In this document: positions 1 to 7,790 of the stretch, piece after piece
Numbering within the stretch: position 1 is the stretch's first letter
Layout of the letters: each line of letters begins with the position of its first letter
From: JBKECP01 sp047974765
GTDB lineage: Bacteria; Pseudomonadota; Gammaproteobacteria; Pseudomonadales; Halieaceae
Direction of reading: 5' to 3'
Length of the DNA: 30,601 nucleotides
NCBI GenBank assembly: GCA_047974765.1
Contig: JBKECP010000026.1
Location: forward strand, 1 to 30,601
Notes under the pieces: model-generated
Told to the model about the DNA's origin: nothing
Database searches by the model: none
Seen by the model: the letters and a program-made list of their open reading frames with translations, nothing else
Translations under genes and position numbers: made by a program

Positions 1-1054
1 ACAGCGAGTGCAAAAACCTCAGCTCGTCGTACACCGGCTTCATGCCTTTTTGCTCGGATTCGAGGCGACCTTGCAGTTCGTCGAGCACTGATTGCCGATC
101 ATCAGGATCGATCATCGCAAGGTACCTGTCCGCCAGGTGTTTCTGGTTCTCAGATAATCGTGGCGGATAGACCCGTACCTGCGTTGTCGACGATGGTGAG
201 TCTATGGATTCAGAAAATGCTTTCTCTTCATCGTTTGTATTTTGTGTAGTGGTTGTTGTAGTTGTTTTTTTATAATTACTACTACAACCACTACCGTAGT
301 GTTCATTTTTCTCCGCCTTTGAATTTTGGTCATGGGCAGATTTCACCGATGTACTGGCGTCAGACGACTTTTTCAGATTTCCGATTGTCGCCGCGTGAAA
401 GGTAAAATACCGACCGGTTTTGCCCTGGTTTTCGCTGGTATCCGATAATTGCTTCACCGCCTGCAGGCGACGTTCAATAGTCGACTCCTGCCGCCCTAAA
501 CACGCCCCTTCCTGAATATCCTTGTCAAGACTCTCCAGAACAGCCTGTGCCACGCGCCGGACACGGGCGTGATGATGCTCCTGGGATTGGGTAACGAACG
601 CCATGTAAGCCTCATCCAGGTACAGGGCATCGACCAGCGGTAAGGGTTCATCGTGAAGGATGTAGACATTGCCGGTGAAACGGCCGCTTTTTTGTCGCAC
701 TCTGGCGCATAGCGTTAGCCAACGCGTCAGGCGCAGAATAGCAATAGCCCGAGAGACAGTAGAGGTTGAGGAGACGTTGGTTTTGGCGGCAATGGTGTCG
801 TAATCGGGAAAGGCCGTTCTTCCTCCGGTCTCCCTGGCGTGTAACATGATGACCATCCACACCAGCTTATCAACAGGCTCAAGCACTGGATCCTGAATGA
901 CCAGGGATGGCACAGCCTGATGCCAGTTGCCCATGAACAACATGGTATCGGGTGAAGATGAATCACTCTGGGCACGAACCTTGGCAACAGTCGCCTTGAT
1001 CAGGGCGTCGAGAGCAACGGTCTCTGGTCGCAACACATCCGCTTCATGGGCCAT
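1..1054 (-). CDS. STY4528-type pathogenicity-island replication protein (partial, runs off left edge)
   Basis: The reading frame is open from an ATG at 1054 to the window edge, giving 351 residues without a stop. The region around residues 60-135 looks like a winged helix: a helix-rich VDKLVWMVIMLHAR segment, then a TIAAKTNVSSTSTVSRAI helix-turn-helix and a basic wing. Residues 250-275 are low-complexity (Gly/Ser/Cys, then seven Thr) and are encoded by an inverted repeat. The downstream half is charged. Position right after ParB-like and DUF2857-type genes matches the order seen in SPI-7/pKLC102-type integrative elements, where this family is called an island replication protein. The start overlaps the upstream stop by 11 bp, implying translational coupling; the RBS is weak. 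Family assignment rests on gene order and recalled similarity. A role in replicating the excised element is inferred. Confidence 0.6.
   Translation of the reverse strand, partial: MAHEADVLRPETVALDALIKATVAKVRAQSDSSSPDTMLFMGNWHQAVPSLVIQDPVLEPVDKLVWMVIMLHARETGGRTAFPDYDTIAAKTNVSSTSTVSRAIAILRLTRWLTLCARVRQKSGRFTGNVYILHDEPLPLVDALYLDEAYMAFVTQSQEHHHARVRRVAQAVLESLDKDIQEGACLGRQESTIERRLQAVKQLSDTSENQGKTGRYFTFHAATIGNLKKSSDASTSVKSAHDQNSKAEKNEHYGSGCSSNYKKTTTTTTTQNTNDEEKAFSESIDSPSSTTQVRVYPPRLSENQKHLADRYLAMIDPDDRQSVLDELQGRLESEQKGMKPVYDELRFLHSL
246..294. repeat. Inverted repeat (17-nt arms) inside the replication gene
   Basis: Arms at 246-262 and 278-294 are reverse complements apart from one mismatch, separated by 15 bases that include a run of seven T (seven A on the coding strand). 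The structure lies wholly within the coding sequence and produces the Ser/Cys-to-poly-Thr stretch of the protein. Confidence 0.75.
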
Positions 1055-1646
1055 TCTCGCCAACCCGTCCCGATGTCGCGGTACTGGCTCCCTCACCGTA
1101 GGTTTCCCAACGCTGTACCAGCGCCCAAATCGACCGCAACCCAATACCCGTTTGTTGCTGTAGATGCAGATAATCCTCAGCACTCAGCGTGGGTTTATCA
1201 TCGGCCTGTACCTTATCCTGCCAGGCATACCAGAGCGTGTGGGTATCCGTTTCGTTTAGCTCAGGTGGACGCCCCACAGCCGGCGCCAGTGTCAAAAGCC
1301 GGCGCCAGCGGGTGTACTCCCGTGAACTCACACCAAACAGCTGCTGCATCATCTCCAAGGGTGCGTCGGCGACCAACAAGGTTCGCTGCAGATCTTCCGA
1401 TTCGCGCTGATGACGTAAGTGATCGAGCATTGGCCAGAATACGTCCCGATTCAGACCAATCTGCAAGCAGTGAACGCGCAACGCATCAGCCCGATAAAGG
1501 TCGGCCAGGTTCATCTCCTTCAGGGCGTCCAGTTCTTTGGGGCCAAAGTTCATGGCGCGCAATGCCTGCTGATCCCCCTCTGCCAGACAGCGCATGGCGT
1601 ACAACAGCACGGCGGTGGTGAGGTCGGCTTCCTTATTGGACGACAT
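1044..1646 (-). CDS. DUF2857-type integrative-element protein
   Basis: This 200-residue protein lies between a ParB-like gene and a STY4528-type gene, the usual place of DUF2857 proteins in integrative conjugative elements. The ATG at 1646 is chosen because a strong AAGGAGGTG lies 7 bases upstream; a GTG three codons earlier has no such site. The protein is soluble and helical. A segment at about residues 95-120 (MMQQLFGVSSREYTRWRRLL) could be a helix-turn-helix, and the C-terminal part (about 150-190) is also helical. Its start overlaps the end of the parB-like gene by 14 bp, and its stop overlaps the next start by 11 bp, so the genes are co-translated. Molecular function is not known to me. 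Assignment is by context and general resemblance. Confidence 0.6.
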   Translation of the reverse strand: MSSNKEADLTTAVLLYAMRCLAEGDQQALRAMNFGPKELDALKEMNLADLYRADALRVHCLQIGLNRDVFWPMLDHLRHQRESEDLQRTLLVADAPLEMMQQLFGVSSREYTRWRRLLTLAPAVGRPPELNETDTHTLWYAWQDKVQADDKPTLSAEDYLHLQQQTGIGLRSIWALVQRWETYGEGASTATSGRVGENGP

Positions 1647-3150
1647 CGCTTTCACCTCCTTGTTGCGCCCAAAGCTCGACCCCTGTATCGAAGGCTAACC
1701 GTTTAATCGCACGGTAGGACTCCATCATTTGCAGCAGATGCTGCCAGTCTGGCGGGTTCAATTGCTGCCAGAGCTGGCTGTTGAGATGACCTGGATCAGG
1801 CGTCCAGACACTGCTAAAGAGCAGACCGGCATCGTGAGACACCAATGCCTGGTATAGCAGTGAGTCCTTATCCAGGTAGGTCAGGACAATGTCTGTGGGC
1901 GCGACGGTAAGCTCTGAGCTCGCAGCCAACTGCCACCAAAGGGCGGACACCAAATCCAACATGTCCTGATCAAGGGATTCCTCCAGCTCCGGAGGAGGCA
2001 CATCAATGAGCAGAAAACCCAAGCCCTGATCCGGCAGACGAATCACCGTATCGTGGAGCCCGTGGGATGCCGCCAATGTTTCAGCGCAGCTCCATAACTG
2101 CCCCCGCAAAACCTCAAGATTTTTCAGCTGACCGCCTTTTAGCGGAGCTGCGGCAGAGGTCTTCTCTATCGCGGTGTTCGACTGGTCTGCGCGTGTATCG
2201 AGATCCCTCGCCGGAGATTCAGTGCCAGCGGGTACTGCTTCCAATGCCGCCGTATGTGATGGCAATTCACTACCAGAAGGTTCCTGAGGTTCTGCGTTAC
2301 TGCCATCATCCTGCTCGGCTTCAATGTCACTCGGAGCTGGAAGGCTGAAAGCGCGGCCCGATAATTGCGCCACCATCTCCAGATGAATCACCTGTCGATT
2401 CAGTTCGGACTCTACGGCGAGCTCATTTTCCAGCGCATCACGCAGTGGCTGGATATCCCATTCGGCGCCATCGTGACGACGACACAACTCAGAAAAAACC
2501 GCATCAAATACAGTGTCGTCCCCCAATTGGCGACGATCCCAGATCGCTCTGGCAGCACGCTCAATGGCTCGTATCTTCTCCACCTGCGGCCGCCCCAGTC
2601 CGGCAGCCAGGGCTTTTGGCATCAACGGCCACAAAATTTCAACGGCATATCCCATTTTGGAAATCATGCTGTGGCTGAGCCCGAAGCCTCGCTCTCGAAA
2701 CAACTCCTCCAGTTGGCGCTGAGACAGGCTCTCAACCTCCATCTCGTTTTCAAGGAGAGACTTTGCTTCGAATACCGCCAGTGCCTTGTCGATGAAAGGC
2801 AAACCGCCGCGAAGCTCATTTTCCCGCAGGTGGGCAAACAATACGTTGGACTCTTGGGACCAGGGTTTAACGATGCAATCAATCCAGCGAAATCGCTCGT
2901 CGCCCGTTTCGTCCAAGAGCTCTTTGAGTATCCTCAGTCGTGTATTTCCACCGCTATGCAGTACATAGTCTGTAGCCCCCGGTTCCTGTGATAAGACCAA
3001 GGGCTGATCCAGGCCTTCAGCCTGAATTGACGCCTTTATGCGATCGTATTCGGGATTCTGTTGCCGACGGGGATTGCGGGAGTAATGCTGTATACGCATC
3101 ACGTCCACGCGGGTGATCTCGGGGGTAGAGGGCAATCTCTCAGGTGTCAT
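1633..3150 (-). CDS. ParB-like partition/regulatory protein of the integrative element
   Basis: The N-terminal ~130 residues of this 505-residue protein match the ParB/sulfiredoxin fold: an address-like region (RIQHYSRNPRR, residues 19-29), SIQAEGLDQPL (41-51), a GxxRL-type box (HSGGNTRLRIL, 65-75) and an ENELRGGLPFIDKA box (110-123). A helical DNA-binding region follows (FGLSHSMISKMGYAVEIL). The C-terminal half holds an acidic, Ser/Pro-rich linker and an unassigned domain. The ATG at 3150 is preferred over the ATG at 3168 because AGGTGG precedes it at good spacing; an even longer open frame upstream overlaps the previous gene and looks non-coding. No ParA is in the window, so whether it partitions the element or acts as a regulator cannot be told. 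It overlaps the upstream gene by 11 bp. Confidence 0.7.
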   Translation of the reverse strand: MTPERLPSTPEITRVDVMRIQHYSRNPRRQQNPEYDRIKASIQAEGLDQPLVLSQEPGATDYVLHSGGNTRLRILKELLDETGDERFRWIDCIVKPWSQESNVLFAHLRENELRGGLPFIDKALAVFEAKSLLENEMEVESLSQRQLEELFRERGFGLSHSMISKMGYAVEILWPLMPKALAAGLGRPQVEKIRAIERAARAIWDRRQLGDDTVFDAVFSELCRRHDGAEWDIQPLRDALENELAVESELNRQVIHLEMVAQLSGRAFSLPAPSDIEAEQDDGSNAEPQEPSGSELPSHTAALEAVPAGTESPARDLDTRADQSNTAIEKTSAAAPLKGGQLKNLEVLRGQLWSCAETLAASHGLHDTVIRLPDQGLGFLLIDVPPPELEESLDQDMLDLVSALWWQLAASSELTVAPTDIVLTYLDKDSLLYQALVSHDAGLLFSSVWTPDPGHLNSQLWQQLNPPDWQHLLQMMESYRAIKRLAFDTGVELWAQQGGESDVVQ

Positions 3151-3427
3151 CGTCGCCACCTGCTTCATGGGCACCCGATTCAGGCACAACGCCGTAGAAG
3201 ATCTCTGGATGTCTAACCATGCTCGCCCGAGGTACAGGCTCCAGCCGGCCATCCGAGAGATCCGCAACCGTGCGGGTGTAATGCTCGATTTGCGTCGCCA
3301 TCAATGGACTGGCAAATCGATGCTGGCCGGCAATCTGATACAAGTAGGAAACGGAGTCGCCACACGCCGCGGCGACGTCGGCCCGCTCCCGCTTGGTTGC
3401 CATCTTGAGGAAATCCTTTAGCTCCAT
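3140..3427 (-). CDS. Small Cro/YdaS-like helix-turn-helix regulator
   Basis: This 95-residue protein begins MELKDFLKMATKRERADVA and carries a compact helix-turn-helix in its first 45 residues (AAACGDSVSYLYQIAGQHR), of the type found in YdaS/Cro-like repressors. It is the first gene of the minus-strand operon with the parB-like, DUF2857-type and STY4528-type genes. The start at 3427 lies just downstream of a -10-like element, so the mRNA may be nearly leaderless. An internal ATG at 3403 has a better-placed AAAGGA and is an alternative. The gene is divergent from the CI/LexA-type repressor gene, an arrangement typical of a lysis/lysogeny-like switch. Its targets are not visible; autoregulation or control of element transfer is inferred. 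Confidence 0.6.
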   Translation of the reverse strand: MELKDFLKMATKRERADVAAACGDSVSYLYQIAGQHRFASPLMATQIEHYTRTVADLSDGRLEPVPRASMVRHPEIFYGVVPESGAHEAGGDDDT

Positions 3428-3433
3428 GCGCAG

Positions 3434-3455
3434 AAACATTAGCACCGTGCGAATC
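3434..3455 (-). promoter_or_regulatory. Operator/promoter of the minus-strand element operon
   Basis: A near-palindromic GCACGGTGC followed by TAATGT. TTGTTC lies 17 bases upstream of TAATGT, giving a plausible -35/-10 pair, and TGC precedes the -10. The same 22-base block, with two differences, occurs upstream of the alpA-like gene at 4354-4375 in the same orientation relative to its gene, so both are probably controlled by one repressor. Confidence 0.55.
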
Positions 3456-3522
3456 ATTGAACAACGCGCAATCACTGCTTTTTGTTTATCACTCTGCTAA
3501 AAATCGTGCTAAAGTATTTCGC

Positions 3523-4197
3523 ATGACGCTAAAACTTAACCAGATCCGGCTCCATAATCTTGAAGTTCTGATTGCCGAAGCGGGGTCAGCTGCCAAGTTG
3601 GCGCGCGCGGCCGGAACCAATAGCTCCTACCTCAGTCAGGTGCGAAACCAGCTGCCAACTAAAAAAGGAACGCCCCGCTCTATCGGAGATGAGCTGGCCG
3701 AAAAACTGGAAAAGGCTATGAAAAAATCCCAAGGATGGATGGATGCGCCCCATGCGGAGGGGGCGATTCAGGAAGAACACAACGCCCACGATGGCCCCGA
3801 CCTTCGCAGCCTCCACCCGCTGATCTCCTGGGTTCAAGCAGGAAATTGGTATGAGATTTCGGAAAGTTTTGTCCCAGCCTACGGCTCAGAACTGCTGCCC
3901 TGCCCGGTATGCTGCAGTCCGGAATCGTTTGTTTTAAGGGTTCGCGGTAGCAGTATGGAGCCGAAATTTCATGAAGGCGACCTGATTTTTGTTGACCCCA
4001 ATGTGTCACCTGACCACGGAAAGTACGTGGTTGTCCGCCTCGATGAGTCCAATGAAGCCACGTTCAAGCAATTAATCATCGAAGAGGGCAAACAGTACCT
4101 TAAGGCTCTCAACCCTGACTGGCCCAATCGCATTATCGAAGTGGATGAAGAAGCGACCATCTGTGGCGTCATCGTCTTCAAGGGAGAAGTGGTCTAA
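3523..4197 (+). CDS. CI/LexA-type repressor with S24 self-cleaving peptidase domain
   Basis: A 224-residue, two-domain repressor. The N-terminus (about residues 5-65) has a helix-turn-helix (AAKLARAAGTNSSYLSQV). The C-terminal S24 domain has the autocleavage Ala106-Gly107 in WVQAGNW, the catalytic Ser144 in RGSSMEP and the catalytic Lys182 in ATFKQL. Such proteins repress mobile-element genes until RecA filaments, formed on DNA damage, trigger self-cleavage. The ATG at 3523 is chosen because it starts the conserved domain; an upstream in-frame ATG at 3457 would overlap the divergent promoter. No good Shine-Dalgarno is visible. TGCTAA half-sites at 3495, 3508 and (as CGCTAA) 3528 surround the start, suggesting autoregulation. 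It is transcribed away from the element operon and towards alpA. SOS-induced derepression is inferred from family knowledge. Confidence 0.85.
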   Translation: MTLKLNQIRLHNLEVLIAEAGSAAKLARAAGTNSSYLSQVRNQLPTKKGTPRSIGDELAEKLEKAMKKSQGWMDAPHAEGAIQEEHNAHDGPDLRSLHPLISWVQAGNWYEISESFVPAYGSELLPCPVCCSPESFVLRVRGSSMEPKFHEGDLIFVDPNVSPDHGKYVVVRLDESNEATFKQLIIEEGKQYLKALNPDWPNRIIEVDEEATICGVIVFKGEVV

Positions 4198-4353
4198 GCA
4201 TTCCCAGTCTGTTAAGCGACACGAACAGCCTTTACTTCGAGCGAGCACATGCCTGGCGAATGGGATGAACAGCGGTTTCACCCCAGAACATCGAAACCCA
4301 TCCTCATGCAGCTGGTGTTTATCACCTTGCTAAACATTCTCTTTTGCCAATTC

Positions 4354-4375
4354 GATTTGCACGGTGCTAACGTTT
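4354..4375 (+). promoter_or_regulatory. Operator/promoter upstream of the alpA-like gene
   Basis: Carries the same GCACGGTGCTAA core as 3434-3455. TTGCCA (4345-4350) and TAACGT are separated by 18 bases and could be the -35 and -10. Further TGCTAA/TTAGCA half-sites lie at 4328 and 4381. The 4198-4432 interval holds no convincing gene. Confidence 0.5.
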
Positions 4376-4432
4376 AGCTCTTAGCAAACCCAAGACTTCG
4401 ACACATGCAGTCTGGAGCAAGAGTGAGTAGCA

Positions 4433-4681
4433 ATGGATGACGAACACCCTACCCGACCACGAAAGACATTAATTAACCGCAAAACGTTGCTGGCCATGAT
4501 TCCGCTTTCGGATCGCGCCATCTTCAACATGGAGAAACGTGGTGACTTTCCACGCAGAATCGTGCTGACAAGCCGTAACGTCGCATGGGATCTGGCTGAA
4601 GTGGAAAAGTGGATAGAATCACGCAAAGAGTCTGATGACCAACCAATCCGGCCAGGAATCCCCACTAACGTTTTACGTTAG
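4433..4681 (+). CDS. AlpA-type phage/island transcriptional regulator, possible excisionase
   Basis: An 82-residue protein with the AlpA/MerR-like winged-helix pattern: LINRKTLLAMIPLSDRAIF, then MEKRGDFPRRIVLTSRNVAWDLAEVEKWIESR. In P4-like elements AlpA proteins activate integrase expression or act as recombination directionality factors. The pattern of Arg/Phe-Pro-Arg followed by an aromatic-rich strand and W-I-E-S-R is characteristic. It lies convergently beside the tyrosine integrase gene and overlaps its 3' end by 17 bp. A repressor-type operator lies about 60 bp upstream, so its expression is probably released together with the rest of the element. The RBS is weak. Which of the two AlpA roles applies cannot be decided; the ATACCAT repeats in the integrase leader are candidate binding sites. 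Confidence 0.75.
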   Translation: MDDEHPTRPRKTLINRKTLLAMIPLSDRAIFNMEKRGDFPRRIVLTSRNVAWDLAEVEKWIESRKESDDQPIRPGIPTNVLR

Positions 4682-5861
4682 TCCACTCATCAATCATATC
4701 CGCCCAGTCCTGTAACATCGCCACGCGCTGTTCCCGGTATTCGGCCTTATTATAGATTGCCCTCACCCCCTTCTGCTCGTGGGCAAGGCACTTTTCAATC
4801 CAATCGGTGTTATAGCCTGCTTCATGCAATAACGTGCTGGCTGTGCGACGCAGATCGTGCGGACCAAATTTACCGAGCTGTTCTCCATCTTTTTGTGCCG
4901 CCTGATAGGTCAGAGCGAGAACACGATTTAACGTCGCGGCGCTCATAGGCAAGTCTGAATCATACCGAGAAGGGAGCACGAACTCAGAGCCGCCGGCAAA
5001 TGTCTTGAGCGCAATAAAAATATCCAGCGCCTGACGGGAGAGGTACACCATGTGCGGATTCCGACGCTTCATACGCTCTTTTGGTATCGTCCAAAGCGCT
5101 TCGCTGAAATTAATCTCCGCCCAGGTAGCGTTAGATAGCTCCGACTTTCTCACCAGGGTCAGCAACAGTAACTTGATAGCCGCTCTGTATTGCGGTGATG
5201 TGCCGACGCGATCCATGTATCGATACATCAGACTAATTTCGGCAGGGCTCAAAGCTCGATCTCGTGGCTCAAACCTAGCGATACTGCTGGGGCGAACCAT
5301 CTCAGCGGGATTCTCTACTTTCTGTCCACGCTCGATCGCCCAGCGATAAACCTGTAATACCACTTCTCGTGCGTGGACAGCGGTTGCCGGCGCGCCTCTC
5401 TCCACGATGGCATCGGTCACCGCTCGAAGATCTTCGTGGGTGATCTCAGACAACTTCTGATTGCCAAAGCGCTTCTTCAATTCACGGTTATAGACTGACT
5501 TGCGCATGTCTCGTGTCGAGTCAGCCATCTGATACCCGCGCATCCATTTTTCAGCCCAGGCACCAAATGTCTCAGCCCCCTTCACGCGCGCCTTATCACG
5601 TGCCTTTTCTCTGGCCGGAGATTTACCTGCCGCAATCATTTTTTTGGCTTCGTTAAGACGCTCTCGTGCCTCTGCGAGAGTAATGCCGCCAGTGCCATAG
5701 CGACCGATCGTCAAAGTCTCCTGACGGCCACTGATTGAATAGTTGTGCCTGAACGAGATCGTACCTGCCGGCGTGATGGCTACGTAGAGACCATCCCGGT
5801 CGTTGATTTTGTAGAGCTTGTCCTTGGGTTTCAGATTTCGAAGCTTGGTATCGGTCAGCAT
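4665..5861 (-). CDS. int: P4-type tyrosine integrase of the genomic island
   Basis: A 398-residue protein of the DUF4102/phage-integrase family. The N-terminal arm-binding domain spans about residues 1-90 (LTDTKLRNLKPKDKLYKINDRDGLYV), a core-binding SAM-like domain about 95-200, and the catalytic domain about 205-385. Catalytic residues are visible: Arg238 (LTLVRKSEL), His335 and Arg338 (PHDLRRTAS), His361 (CLAHEQ) and the nucleophile Tyr370 (RAIYNKAEY). The ATG at 5861 is preferred to an upstream one at 5903 because GAGAGGG sits just upstream. It lies next to the 3' end of guaA, a known insertion site for islands with this integrase class, so it most probably catalyses integration and excision there. 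The leader contains many ATACCAT repeats. Confidence 0.9.
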   Translation of the reverse strand: MLTDTKLRNLKPKDKLYKINDRDGLYVAITPAGTISFRHNYSISGRQETLTIGRYGTGGITLAEARERLNEAKKMIAAGKSPAREKARDKARVKGAETFGAWAEKWMRGYQMADSTRDMRKSVYNRELKKRFGNQKLSEITHEDLRAVTDAIVERGAPATAVHAREVVLQVYRWAIERGQKVENPAEMVRPSSIARFEPRDRALSPAEISLMYRYMDRVGTSPQYRAAIKLLLLTLVRKSELSNATWAEINFSEALWTIPKERMKRRNPHMVYLSRQALDIFIALKTFAGGSEFVLPSRYDSDLPMSAATLNRVLALTYQAAQKDGEQLGKFGPHDLRRTASTLLHEAGYNTDWIEKCLAHEQKGVRAIYNKAEYREQRVAMLQDWADMIDEWTNVKR

Positions 5862-5886
5862 GGCAGCCCTCTCTTTTTCGTCCTTG

Positions 5887-6042
5887 ATACCATGAATAAA
5901 CATGGCATCTTTAAGCCAATTATTCCCTTTATTATCAGACGGTTAACGATTTTCTATACCATGACACACTAAAATTTCATGGTATGGTATTTCGCTTAAG
6001 TCGTGGTATGAGCTTGGACGATACCATCAAACATACCATGAA
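5887..6042. repeat. Cluster of seven ATACCAT repeats (integrase leader)
   Basis: ATACCAT occurs at 5887, 5956, 6021 and 6033. The reverse form ATGGTAT occurs at 5979 and 5984, and GTGGTAT (one mismatch) at 6003. The copies at 5979-5990 overlap head to tail. The cluster covers the integrase promoter and the stretch towards guaA, where arm-type integrase sites and excisionase sites are expected. The 5862-6168 interval has no gene. Confidence 0.75.
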
Positions 6043-6096
6043 AAAAGTCTGCTTGACGGTGCTAGAGGGTGCCTGACATTGCCAGGAACTTTATAG

Positions 6097-6119
6097 AAAA
6101 TCCCATTAATAACAATGGG
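6097..6119 (-). terminator. Weak hairpin downstream of guaA
   Basis: CCCATT (6102-6107) pairs with AATGGG (6114-6119). Reading with guaA it is followed by ATTTTCT. It sits about 50 bp after the guaA stop on the island side, so it may serve as the guaA terminator or be part of the attachment region. The stem is short. Confidence 0.3.
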
Positions 6120-6154
6120 TTAGGATTTATTTACTGCTTGTTGATACCAGCCAG

Positions 6155-6195
6155 TGCCAGACGCGGAATCATTCCCACTCAATCGTCGCTGGCGG
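6155..6195. other. Probable attachment-site junction at the 3' end of guaA
   Basis: The integrase gene and its repeat-rich leader end at the guaA stop codon (6169). Islands inserted at guaA keep the last codons of the gene as part of the core repeat, so the boundary should lie near GAGTGGGAATGA. The second copy would be beyond the left edge of the window, so the core cannot be defined here. Confidence 0.45.
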
Positions 6196-7746
6196 CTTGC
6201 TGCTGACATCATAAGTCACCCGCGACACCCCGGAAATCTCATTGATAATCCGGTTGGAGACTTTTTCCAACAGCTCGTAAGGCAGGTGCGCCCAGCGGGC
6301 GGTCATGAAGTCCACCGTTTCCACGGCGCGTATGGCAATGACGTATTCGTAGCGGCGGCCATCACCGACCACGCCGACGGATTTTACCGGCAGGAACACG
6401 GCGAAGGCCTGGCTGGTTTTGTGGTACCAGTCGGCGGCGTGTAATTCCTCGATAAAAATGGCGTCGGCGCGGCGCAGCAGATCGGCGTATTCTTTTTTAA
6501 CTTCGCCGAGGATGCGCACGCCGAGGCCAGGCCCTGGGAAGGGGTGGCGGTAGACCATGTCGTAGGGCAGGCCGAGTTCGAGGCCGATCTGGCGCACTTC
6601 GTCCTTGAACAGTTCGCGCAGGGGTTCGACCAGTTCCAGCGCCATGTCTTCGGGCAGGCCGCCGACGTTGTGATGGGATTTGATAACGTGGGCCTTGCCG
6701 GTTTTGGCGCCGGCGGATTCGATCACGTCGGGATAGATAGTGCCCTGGGCCAGCCATTTCACATCGCTAATGTTGGTGGCTTCTTCGTCGAAGACCTCAA
6801 TAAAGGTATTGCCGATGATTTTACGTTTGCGCTCGGGGTCGTTTTCTCCGGCCAGTTTGTCGAGAAATAATTGCTCCCGGTCGGCACGGATGACTTTTAC
6901 GCCCATATTGTTGGCGAACATGTCCATCACCTGGTCGCCCTCATTCAGGCGCAGCAGGCCGTTGTCGACAAAGACGCAGGTGAGCTGCTCGCCGATGGCA
7001 CGGTGCAGCAGGGCCGCCACTACGGAGGAGTCGACGCCGCCGGACAGGCCGAGCAGCACTTTGTCGGAGCCTACCTGCTCGCGCACGCGGGCGATGGCAT
7101 CCTCGACAATATTGGCCGCCGTCCACAGTGCCTCACAGCCACACTGCTCCAGTACAAAGTGCTCAAAGATACGCTTGCCCTGCAGGGTGTGGGTCACTTC
7201 CGGGTGGAACTGGATACCGAAAAAAGGCTTGCTTCTGTGCACCATGCCGGCAATGGGGCATGAGTCGGTTTCGGCAATCAATTCAAAGTCGGGTGGCAGC
7301 TCGGATACCTTGTCGCCGTGGCTCATCCACACATCCAGCAAAGCGCTACCGTTAGCGGCAATGTGGTCACGGATATCGTGCAACAGGTCACTGTTGCCCA
7401 CCTGGCGAATCTGGGCATAGCCGAACTCACTGGTGTTGGACGCGGTGACCCTGCCGCCAAACTGTTCGGCCATGGTCTGCATACCGTAGCAGATACCCAG
7501 TACCGGAATACCCAGTTCAAACACCAGCTGCGGCGCCCGCGGAGAGTTACTGGCGGCAGCCGATTCGGGACCGCCGGAGAGAATGATGCCGCACGGATTG
7601 AATTCACGGATATCCTCATCACTCATATCCCAGGCGCGAATTTCACTGTACACCCCCACTTCCCGCACCCGCCGGGCAATCAGCTGGGTATACTGGGAAC
7701 CGAAATCAAGAATAAGAATTTTACTGGCGTGAATATCAGTGCTCAT
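6169..7746 (-). CDS. guaA: GMP synthase (glutamine-hydrolysing)
   Basis: Converts XMP to GMP with ATP and glutamine, the last step of de novo GMP synthesis in the cytoplasm. The 525 residues equal the E. coli length. The class-I glutamine amidotransferase domain (1-200) has the nucleophile Cys86 in GICYGMQ and the His/Glu pair in QFHPEVTHT. The ATP-pyrophosphatase domain has the PP-loop LSGGVDSS at about 235, and the dimerisation domain ends with the conserved SSKPPATIEWE. AGGA lies 8 bases before the ATG. guaB lies 87 bp upstream on the same strand, with a terminator-like hairpin between them. The gene end is intact although a genomic island adjoins it, as expected if the island's attachment core restores the 3' end. 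Confidence 0.98.
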   Translation of the reverse strand: MSTDIHASKILILDFGSQYTQLIARRVREVGVYSEIRAWDMSDEDIREFNPCGIILSGGPESAAASNSPRAPQLVFELGIPVLGICYGMQTMAEQFGGRVTASNTSEFGYAQIRQVGNSDLLHDIRDHIAANGSALLDVWMSHGDKVSELPPDFELIAETDSCPIAGMVHRSKPFFGIQFHPEVTHTLQGKRIFEHFVLEQCGCEALWTAANIVEDAIARVREQVGSDKVLLGLSGGVDSSVVAALLHRAIGEQLTCVFVDNGLLRLNEGDQVMDMFANNMGVKVIRADREQLFLDKLAGENDPERKRKIIGNTFIEVFDEEATNISDVKWLAQGTIYPDVIESAGAKTGKAHVIKSHHNVGGLPEDMALELVEPLRELFKDEVRQIGLELGLPYDMVYRHPFPGPGLGVRILGEVKKEYADLLRRADAIFIEELHAADWYHKTSQAFAVFLPVKSVGVVGDGRRYEYVIAIRAVETVDFMTARWAHLPYELLEKVSNRIINEISGVSRVTYDVSSKPPATIEWE

Positions 7747-7790
7747 GAATTGTCCTGATCAATGCAGTGCCGATACTGTACGGCAAAACC

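Noticed and set aside
258..285. A-tract plus hairpin as a -1 ribosomal frameshift site in the replication gene
   Set aside because: The codon phase (AAA AAA ACA preceded by T) does not fit a canonical slippery heptamer, and the zero frame stays open.
4249..4377. 42-codon ORF with a hydrophobic stretch between the repressor and alpA genes
   Set aside because: It overlaps the conserved operator block, has no RBS, and its hydrophobic part can be explained by the AT-rich promoter region.
6740..7420. 226-codon plus-strand ORF opposite guaA
   Set aside because: Antisense shadow of guaA; Ser/Arg-rich composition and no RBS.
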